Positions 1 through 4,450 of a DNA stretch of 6,352 bases are shown in pieces. Position numbers and translations under genes: made by a program. The stretch covers positions 1-6,352 of the forward strand of contig CALFNI010000636.1 in the NCBI GenBank assembly GCA_937902695.1, in the 5' to 3' direction. How positions within the stretch are numbered: the first letter of the stretch is position 1; each line of letters begins with the position of its first letter. This stretch comes from an uncultured Rhodanobacteraceae bacterium (GTDB taxonomy: Bacteria > Pseudomonadota > Gammaproteobacteria > Xanthomonadales > Rhodanobacteraceae). The notes beneath the pieces were generated by a model. The model did no database searches, had not been told where the DNA came from, and worked only from the letters and a program-made list of their open reading frames with translations.

Positions 1-617
1 CCGAGCTTTCGCCCGTCGGCGACGATGTCGTTGGGCCATTTCAGCGCGGCGCCCCCGATGCCCGTGTCGGCGAGCGCGCGCAGCACCGCGATGCCGGCGA
101 CGAGGCTCAGGCCCGACAGCGCCGCCATGCCGCGATCGAAGCGGCGCAAAAACGACAACGCGATGCCGCCCGCGAGCGGCGTCTGCCAGTGCCGGCCGCG
201 GCGGCCGCGTCCGGCGGTCTGGATTTCGGCGAGGCATGCGCGCGGCATCGGCAGCGATTCGGCCGTGCGCGCGAGCTCGCTGCTGGTCGAATCGATCTGC
301 CAACGCACGTCGATCACGCCGGCGCCTGCCTGCTCGCCTGCCGTCATCACGGCGGCGATGCGCGCCGCATCGAGCAGCTCGATCGGCTCGGCGAGCCGAT
401 AGCCGCGACCCGCTTCGGCAAGCACGTCGAGACCCCGGGCGCGCAATTGCTCGACCTGCTTCCAGACCGCCGCGCGCGTGACGCCGAGCGTCGCCGCGAT
501 CTCCGCGCCAGACACTTCGCCGCCGCCTGCGAGCAGTGTCAGCAGCTCGGCTGCCGGCGCGTGGCGCGCGGGATGCCGGGCCGGCATTGCTGCGTGACGG
601 AGCGGGGTTCGGCTCAT
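1..617 (-). CDS. birA: BirA, biotin--[acetyl-CoA-carboxylase] ligase / biotin operon repressor (3' end cut by window)
   Basis: Cytosolic enzyme that activates biotin to biotinyl-AMP and attaches it to the carrier lysine of acetyl-CoA carboxylase. Bifunctional members also repress biotin genes through an N-terminal helix-turn-helix. The 205 codons seen include a winged-HTH at about residues 37-59 (GAEIAATLGVTRAAVWKQ), the wing GYRL (72-75), the ligase start IDSTSSEL (108-115), the adenylate-binding loop GRGRRGRHW (136-144), LKWPND (192-197) and DGRKL, in which K204 matches the catalytic lysine of E. coli BirA. The HTH makes this the long, regulatory type. The rest of the ligase domain and the C-terminal domain lie beyond base 1. 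I chose ATG 615-617; no clear Shine-Dalgarno precedes it, and the ATG at 585-587 is an alternative that would shorten the Arg/Pro-rich leader by 10 residues. It is divergent from the gene at 939. The family call is secure; the exact start is not. Confidence 0.97.
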   Translation of the reverse strand, partial: MSRTPLRHAAMPARHPARHAPAAELLTLLAGGGEVSGAEIAATLGVTRAAVWKQVEQLRARGLDVLAEAGRGYRLAEPIELLDAARIAAVMTAGEQAGAGVIDVRWQIDSTSSELARTAESLPMPRACLAEIQTAGRGRRGRHWQTPLAGGIALSFLRRFDRGMAALSGLSLVAGIAVLRALADTGIGGAALKWPNDIVADGRKL

Positions 618-938
618 CGCCGCAGTGTAGCGGTCCGAACGTTCCGGTCGCGCGAGCGTCCGGCCCGCGGGACCGGTGTCCGCGGGTGTCCGGCGCTGTC
701 CGCTGGACACAGGCCCGGCAGCCGGTCCGACACGGGGCGGGGTGCTGCGTGCGTCGCGCAATCGGTTGTTTCCAAAAGATAAACATTGGGACGATCGCGC
801 GTCGTCCGCGCGCGAACGGCCGTTCACGGCGGCGAAAAACTGCTGGCACGGATGGTGCTGAACAACCGAGCCGACTGGAGTCGGCGCCCCACTCGTGCGA
901 GCATTGCGAATCCCGCGGCTTCGTCCGTGGAATGCCTG
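618..938. other. Divergent intergenic region between birA and the gene at 939
   Basis: These 321 bases must hold the promoters of birA (leftward) and of the rightward gene pair starting at 939. The left half is very GC-rich and carries a cluster of GTCCG motifs and dyads, annotated separately. The only AT-rich island is 766-789 (TTGTTTCCAAAAGATAAACA at 766-785), a plausible place for promoter melting, but I could not pair it with a convincing -35/-10 set on either strand. I see no credible gene here; the open frames crossing it are high-GC overlaps of neighbouring genes. Confidence 0.6.
633..733. promoter_or_regulatory. GTCCG motif cluster with phased repeats and nested dyads, putative operator
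   Basis: GTCCG occurs on the plus strand at 633-637, 658-662, 678-682, 688-692, 698-702 and 725-729. Four copies are in phase with a 10-base helical turn (658, 678, 688, 698), and the last three of these extend to TGTCCG. Inverted copies (GGAC) create dyads: an arm at 664-673 pairs with 678-686 (one bulged G, loop CGGT); GTGTCC at 686-691 faces GGACAC at 705-710; TGTCC at 697-701 faces GGACA at 705-709. A perfect 8-base palindrome GAACGTTC lies at 637-644, about 20 bases before the birA start. This looks like a protein-binding array for one or both divergent promoters. Whether BirA itself or another regulator binds is unknown. It does not resemble the E. coli bioO operator as I remember it. 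Confidence 0.4.
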
Positions 939-1349
939 ATGACGAATCTCCGCCCGCTCCTTACGATCGTTGCCGTCGTCCTCCTTGGCGGCGCTGCGCA
1001 TGCCGGCGAGTTCTCGCCGGGCTCGACGCGCATGCTCGCGCAGGCGGGCGCGGATACGGCTGTCGACGTCACGGTGAACTTCACCGATCGCGGCCGCATG
1101 CTGCGCGAGACGGCCGAAGGCGGCGATTCGACGCCGTCGCACGCGACGCACAACCTGCGTGGCGCCGACGGAGCGTCCGTGCCGGATTCGGGTACGCACA
1201 ACGCGGCGAACGATGCGCCGGCGCCGAAGGCATCGACGGCCGCGCCCGCGACGACCGATTCGCCGCACGGCGTGTCGATCTCGCCGTCGACTGCGGTTCG
1301 CCGGCCGAGCTATCGCTGGCAATCGCTCGTGCCCGGCACGATCAAGTAG
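939..1349 (+). CDS. Small secreted protein of unknown function
   Basis: A 136-residue protein I do not recognise. Residues 1-22 form a clean Sec signal peptide: short basic start (MTNLRP), hydrophobic core LLTIVAVVLLGG, and an AHA cleavage site before GEFSPGS. The mature part of about 114 residues has a moderately charged segment (about 23-60) and then a Thr/Ser/Ala/Pro-rich, probably disordered stretch (about 60-115). It ends in an aromatic/basic segment, RRPSYRWQSLVPGTIK, which looks less random than the linker and may be the conserved part. No cysteine, membrane helix or catalytic motif is visible. ATG 939 is preferred because the signal peptide begins there and GGA at 929-931 sits 7 bases upstream. 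It lies 26 bases before mtfA on the same strand with no terminator between, so co-transcription is likely. A periplasmic or exported structural role is possible, but function is unassigned. Confidence 0.72.
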   Translation: MTNLRPLLTIVAVVLLGGAAHAGEFSPGSTRMLAQAGADTAVDVTVNFTDRGRMLRETAEGGDSTPSHATHNLRGADGASVPDSGTHNAANDAPAPKASTAAPATTDSPHGVSISPSTAVRRPSYRWQSLVPGTIK

Positions 1350-1375
1350 CGCCAGGCAACCGGGTTCACGCACGC

Positions 1376-2149
1376 ATGTCGCTCTCCGGCTGGTTGCGCG
1401 GCCTCGGTGCGTCGCGCCCCGAGATCACCGACGCCGCGTGGCATGCGCTGATGGCGCGCTCGCGCCTCTTCGCCAAGCTCGACGCCGCCGGACGCGAGCG
1501 CCTTCGCGGGCTCGCGGCACGCTTTCTCGCGCGCAAGACCTTCACCGCCGCCGCGGGCCACGCGCTGACCGACGAGCAGCGCCTCGCCATCGCGGCGCTC
1601 GCGTGCCTGCCGATCCTCAATCTCGGCTTCGACTGGCTCGGCGGATGGCGCGAGGTGATCGTCTATCCCGGCGAGTTCCGCGTGAAGCGCGAGCATCACG
1701 ACGAGCACACCGGCGTCGTGACCGAAGGCGAGGACGCGCTGATCGGCGAAGCGTGGGAGCGCGGACCGGTGATCCTGTCGTGGGCCGACGTCGCGACCGA
1801 CATGAAGCAGCCGTTCGACGGCTTCAACGTCGTCGCGCACGAGATCGCGCACAAGCTCGACATGCTCGACGGCGCCATGAACGGCGTGCCGCGATTGCCG
1901 CCCGGGATCGCGCGGCGCGACTGGATCGAGACGTTGCAGGCCTCGTACGACGCGCTCGTGCGCGCGGTCGATCGCGGGCGCGAGACGTTCATCGATCCTT
2001 ACGCCGCCGAGAGCGCAGACGAATACTTTGCCTGCGTCAGTGAATTGCATTTTTCCGATCCCGCGGGTCTCGCGCGCGCCGAACCTGCCGTCGCCGCGCT
2101 GCTGGCGCGTTTCTACGGCCCGCGCGGCGCCGCAGCGCCGAACGGTTGA
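1376..2149 (+). CDS. mtfA: MtfA-family zinc metallopeptidase (peptidase family M90)
   Basis: 257-residue cytosolic zinc peptidase, close to the usual length (E. coli MtfA about 265). In E. coli, MtfA binds the repressor Mlc and so affects ptsG and glucose uptake; it also has aminopeptidase activity. The HEXXH motif HEIAH is at 155-159 (zinc ligands H155 and H159, catalytic E156) in the context NVVAHEIAHKLDMLDG. The third ligand is probably E216 in DEYFACVSE, with Y209 seven residues before it, matching the spacing I remember for Tyr205 and Glu212 in E. coli. Other family blocks are ACLPILNLGFDWLGGW (76-91), VIVYPGEF (94-101), GEAWERGPVILSWAD (124-138) and GVPRLP (170-175). ATG 1376 gives the expected N-terminus (GWLR...); the frame stays open far upstream, but that stretch overlaps the 939 gene and looks nothing like MtfA. 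The Shine-Dalgarno is weak. Translation follows the secreted protein by 26 bases. Whether an Mlc partner exists in this organism is not shown. Confidence 0.97.
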   Translation: MSLSGWLRGLGASRPEITDAAWHALMARSRLFAKLDAAGRERLRGLAARFLARKTFTAAAGHALTDEQRLAIAALACLPILNLGFDWLGGWREVIVYPGEFRVKREHHDEHTGVVTEGEDALIGEAWERGPVILSWADVATDMKQPFDGFNVVAHEIAHKLDMLDGAMNGVPRLPPGIARRDWIETLQASYDALVRAVDRGRETFIDPYAAESADEYFACVSELHFSDPAGLARAEPAVAALLARFYGPRGAAAPNG

Positions 2150-2171
2150 TTCGCCGCGCCAGACGGAAGCA

Positions 2172-2197
2172 AGCGCCGCGCACGAGCGGCGTTCTTC
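2172..2197 (+). terminator. Candidate intrinsic terminator of mtfA
   Basis: Arms 2172-2179 and 2186-2193 form eight pairs (six G-C, one G-T, one A-T) with a 6-base loop. The pyrimidine-rich tail TTCTTC follows at 2192-2197. It begins 22 bases after the mtfA stop. The T-tract is short and interrupted, so termination efficiency is uncertain. Confidence 0.4.
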
Positions 2198-2298
2198 GAG
2201 GGAAGATGCGCGGTTTCGATGGCAGCCCGCTCGCAAACGGTCGCCGCCCTCGATCCATTCAGCTCCCACTGCTGATAGCGTGTCATCGTATCGGTCGA

Positions 2299-2326
2299 AG
2301 ACGCCCGCGTTTGCATGCGGGCGTCT
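2299..2326 (+). terminator. Perfect 10-bp stem-loop, terminator-like or leader structure
   Basis: AGACGCCCGC (2299-2308) is perfectly complementary to GCGGGCGTCT (2317-2326) across an 8-base loop, GTTTGCAT. Eight of the ten pairs are G-C or C-G. No T-run follows (GCCTGTCC), so it is not a textbook intrinsic terminator. It could be a second mtfA terminator, or the first element of a structured leader for the gene at 2410. Confidence 0.45.
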
Positions 2327-2346
2327 GCCTGTCCGCGCAACGGATG

Positions 2347-2376
2347 CGACGCACGAGCACGTTTGCTCGTCCGTTG
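2347..2376 (+). promoter_or_regulatory. Near-perfect inverted repeat upstream of the propeller gene
   Basis: ACGAGCA (2353-2359) and TGCTCGT (2364-2370) form a perfect 7-base-pair stem with loop CGTT. The dyad continues past one C-C mismatch with five more pairs (2347-2351 with 2372-2376, one of them G-T). T-rich sequence follows (TTGTTGTTCT, 2374-2383). It ends 33 bases before ATG 2410. It may be an operator dyad, a terminator or an attenuator stem. Confidence 0.45.
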
Positions 2377-2399
2377 TTGTTCTGCACTTGCTCACCCCT

Positions 2400-2405
2400 G
2401 GGAGA
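2400..2405 (+). promoter_or_regulatory. Shine-Dalgarno for the propeller gene
   Basis: GGGAGA lies 4 bases before ATG 2410 and 7 bases before the adjacent ATG 2413. The spacing slightly favours the second ATG as the true start, so the protein may begin at MQWRHL; the difference is one residue. Confidence 0.7.
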
Positions 2406-2409
2406 TTGA

Positions 2410-4293
2410 ATGATGCAGTGGCGTCACCTTTCCGGCGCGGCGTTCGCCGCCGCCGCGCTGTTCGCACTCGGCCGCGCGACGGCCGCAACTTCGCAATGGC
2501 AGTTCGTCAACCCGCAGCCGACCGGCAATTTCGTGACGGGCCTCACCTGGGGCGACGGCAAGTTCGTCGGCGTCGACGATGCAGGCATGCTCGAAACGTC
2601 GCTCGATGGCGTGCAGTGGTCGCTCTCGTACTCGGGCGCGCTCTACACGCCCAATGACCTCGTCTGGAACGGAAGCCAGTTCCTCCTCGTCGGCTGGAAC
2701 GGCGAGATCATGACGTCGCCCGACGGCGAGACGTGGACGACCCAGGATTCGGGCACGACCGAAGTGATCTGGGGCGTGATCTGGGACGGCAGCCAGTACG
2801 TCGCAGCCGGCGGCGACTTCGGCGACGGCCTCATCCTGACCTCGCCCGACGGCATCGCATGGACGGCGCGAGCCACCGGTTCCGTCAGCGATTTCAGCGC
2901 GGTCGCCTCGAGCGGAAGCGTTCTCGTCGCGGTCGGCCGCGACGGCGTCATCTACGCCTCGCCGGACGGCACGACGTGGACGGCGCAAAGTTCCGGTACC
3001 ACGAACCGGCTGACAGCCGTCAAGTGGAGCGGCGCGGAGTTCGCGGCCGCCGGCGAAGGCGGCATCGTGCTGACCTCGACCGACGGCACCAGCTGGACGA
3101 CGACGCGCGCGCCCGACGGCAACTACATCGACGGCCTCGTCTGGACCGGCAGCGAGTTCGTCGCGGTCGGCGATTTCGGCTTCGCGATCACCTCGCCCGA
3201 CGGCGCCACCTGGACGCAGCAGACGACCGACACGACCGACAACATCTTCTCGATCGCCGCCGAAGACACCGGCACGATCGCGGCGATCGGCGAGAGCGGC
3301 ACGTTCCTCACTTCCACCGACGGCGTCGAGTGGGCGCAGCACTCCTCGAGCATCACCGGCGAATCGATCAACAGCATCACCTGGAACGGCAGCATCTTCG
3401 CCGCGGTCGGCGACGGCGGCTCGCTGCTGACCTCGACCGACGGCCTGCACTGGACCGTGCACGCCGGCGCGATAGCCGATTTCCCGACCGCGATCACCTG
3501 GGGCGACAATCAGTTCGTCGCCGTGTGCGGCAGCGGCGCGATCTTCACGTCGCCAGACGGCATCACCTGGACGCCGCAGACATCGGCCACGACGGGCTCG
3601 CTCGCCGCGGTGGCCTGGGGCGGCGGCCAGTTCGTCGCGGTCGGCGGCATCGGCACCGCACCGGTCAACGGCCACATGGGCAAGGGCGTGATCCTGACGT
3701 CGCCCGACGGCCAGACATGGACGAACCAGGAACCGAACTCCGAGCTCGGCGACACGATCGACAGCATCCTCTACGCCGGCGGCCAGTACGTCGCGGGCGG
3801 ATCGGCCGTCGACATCTTCGGCGATCACGATCCGACGCCGGTCTACACGTCGACGGACGGCGTCGCATGGTCGAGGCACGTGCTGTTCGCCGCGCCCGGC
3901 CCCGCGATGCTCGGCCTCGCATACAACGGCACGCGCTATGTGGCGGTCGGCGGCGCATCGGCGCTCTCGCCGCAGCCTCGTACGGTCGTCTCCTCGACCG
4001 ACGCGATCACGTGGGACGTCGAGACGCTGCCCGACGCGCTGAATCTCGATAGCCTCTATGCCGTGACCTGGACGGGCAGCCGGTTCGTCGCCGTCGGCGG
4101 CTTCGGGGCCGTGCTGACCTCGCCGGACGGCGTGACGTGGGGCAGCGACTTCACCGGGTCGAGCGGCTACTTCACGGCCGTCGGCTCCGCGAACGGCACC
4201 TGCGTCGCGGGCGGCGTGTTCGGCCTCATCATGGCCAACACGCGCTGCGACGCCGCCGCCGACACGATCTTCGCCGATGGCTTCGAACCGTAG
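2410..4293 (+). CDS. Secreted 14-repeat Asp-box beta-propeller protein with C-terminal IFADGFEP tail
   Basis: 627-residue exported protein; molecular function unknown. Residues 1-25 are a signal peptide (basic MMQWRH, Ala/Leu-rich core, cleavage probably after ATA at 23-25). Residues about 41-610 are 14 copies of one unit, roughly [LIV]xxVxWxGxxFVAVGxxG, then [IVL]xTSPDGxTW. The Asp-box-like motif starts at 63, 102, 144, 183, 222, 261, 301, 341, 380, 430, 480, 528 and 570; the fourteenth unit (588-610) lacks it. Such units resemble blades of Ycf48/BNR-type propellers, and 14 would suit two seven-bladed propellers. Repeats 10-12 are longer by about 9-11 residues. Cysteines are few (C373, C598, C613). 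After TRC the chain ends AAADTIFADGFEP, like tails I recall on secreted proteins of Lysobacterales. The general propeller call is strong; a ligand-binding or scaffold role is a guess. The C25 peptidase gene follows 157 bases later on the same strand. Confidence 0.95.
   Translation: MMQWRHLSGAAFAAAALFALGRATAATSQWQFVNPQPTGNFVTGLTWGDGKFVGVDDAGMLETSLDGVQWSLSYSGALYTPNDLVWNGSQFLLVGWNGEIMTSPDGETWTTQDSGTTEVIWGVIWDGSQYVAAGGDFGDGLILTSPDGIAWTARATGSVSDFSAVASSGSVLVAVGRDGVIYASPDGTTWTAQSSGTTNRLTAVKWSGAEFAAAGEGGIVLTSTDGTSWTTTRAPDGNYIDGLVWTGSEFVAVGDFGFAITSPDGATWTQQTTDTTDNIFSIAAEDTGTIAAIGESGTFLTSTDGVEWAQHSSSITGESINSITWNGSIFAAVGDGGSLLTSTDGLHWTVHAGAIADFPTAITWGDNQFVAVCGSGAIFTSPDGITWTPQTSATTGSLAAVAWGGGQFVAVGGIGTAPVNGHMGKGVILTSPDGQTWTNQEPNSELGDTIDSILYAGGQYVAGGSAVDIFGDHDPTPVYTSTDGVAWSRHVLFAAPGPAMLGLAYNGTRYVAVGGASALSPQPRTVVSSTDAITWDVETLPDALNLDSLYAVTWTGSRFVAVGGFGAVLTSPDGVTWGSDFTGSSGYFTAVGSANGTCVAGGVFGLIMANTRCDAAADTIFADGFEP
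2530..4239 (+). repeat. 14 degenerate tandem repeats of about 117-150 bases encoding propeller blades
   Basis: The repeat is visible at DNA level as recurring TCGCCCGACGGC or TCGACCGACGGC blocks followed by TGGAC, spaced mostly 117-120 bases. Three later intervals stretch to 144-150 bases. Copies differ at many positions, so this is an old protein-level repeat rather than a recent expansion. The periodicity also creates a long, meaningless antisense open frame. Confidence 0.85.
4255..4290 (+). other. C-terminal tail motif DTIFADGFEP (possible sorting or processing signal)
   Basis: Residues 616-627 (AADTIFADGFEP) fall outside the propeller repeats and follow an Arg-Cys (612-613). The segment is acidic and aromatic, with no hydrophobic helix and no basic end, so it is not an LPXTG, PEP-CTERM or GlyGly-CTERM type signal. 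From memory, similar D-x-I-F-x-D-G-F-E endings occur on otherwise unrelated exported proteins of Lysobacterales, which would point to a shared processing or transport signal. I cannot verify this here. Confidence 0.55.
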
Positions 4294-4307
4294 GAGCCGC
4301 TTTCCGC

Positions 4308-4338
4308 CCCGTCGTCCGGCGAAAGCCGGAACGACGGG
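4308..4338. repeat. REP-like palindrome with GAAA tetraloop
   Basis: The arms CCCGTCGTCCGGC (4308-4320) and GCCGGAACGACGGG (4325-4338) form a 13-pair stem with one bulged A, closed by the stable tetraloop GAAA. It begins 15 bases after the stop codon of the propeller gene. Repeats of the form CGTC(A/G)TTCCGGC-GAAA-GCCGGAA are common extragenic palindromes in many proteobacteria, as I recall. No T-run follows, so it more likely protects the 3' end of the mRNA or is a dispersed repeat than an efficient terminator. Confidence 0.6.
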
Positions 4339-4422
4339 CGCGGTCTACTGTCGATGAATGGCGCGGCTTGCGGGGTCACCCCACCCCCGGTAGCCTTCGC
4401 GGCCTCTCATCGCTGATTTTTC

Positions 4423-4438
4423 GCGGCTCGCAAGCCGC
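4423..4438 (+). promoter_or_regulatory. Stem-loop just upstream of the C25 peptidase start
   Basis: GCGGCT (4423-4428) pairs with AGCCGC (4433-4438) over the loop CGCA, preceded by a T-run at 4417-4421. It ends 12 bases before ATG 4451, where a Shine-Dalgarno would be expected, and no good one is visible. It may limit ribosome access, or be chance in GC-rich DNA. Confidence 0.3.
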
Positions 4439-4450
4439 CGAGCCGTCCTG

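Larger units (their letters stand above)
2150..2409. other. Intergenic region with three stem-loops between mtfA and the propeller gene
   Basis: These 260 bases contain no supported gene. They hold a hairpin just after mtfA, a perfect 10-base-pair hairpin in the middle, a third hairpin close to the next gene, and the ribosome-binding site of that gene. The promoter of the 2410 gene should lie here, but I found no clear -35/-10 pair. Confidence 0.6.
4294..4450. other. Intergenic region between the propeller gene and the C25 peptidase gene
   Basis: 157 bases with the REP-like hairpin at the left and a small stem-loop at the right (4423-4438). A weak promoter-like pair, TTGCGG (4368-4373) and TAGCCT (4391-4396), has the ideal 17-base spacing but only three matches in each box, so I do not call it. 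Whether the two flanking genes share a transcript cannot be decided. Confidence 0.5.

Noticed and set aside
536..1375. Upstream extension of the mtfA frame giving a 537-residue protein
   Set aside because: The extension is low-complexity and Arg-rich, overlaps the birA start and the whole 939 gene, and has no similarity to MtfA. MtfA homologues begin at the ATG 1376 equivalent.
1159..2043. Open frame overlapping the small gene and mtfA on the plus strand
   Set aside because: Composition is dominated by Arg/Ala/His, a typical out-of-frame product of high-GC coding DNA. mtfA in the correct frame shows all family motifs.
2392..3879. Long antisense open frame (495 residues) with its own periodic pattern
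   Set aside because: It is the mirror of the propeller repeats in GC-rich DNA. It is very Arg/Ala/Asp-rich, has no family motif, and lies opposite a protein with signal peptide and clear repeats.
4372..4382. GGGGTCACCCC palindrome
   Set aside because: Perfect but with a one-base centre, so it cannot form a hairpin. It is short for an operator, and nothing else supports a function.
4368..4396. Promoter-like TTGCGG / TAGCCT pair with 17-base spacing
   Set aside because: Only three of six matches in each box. Such pairs arise often by chance.
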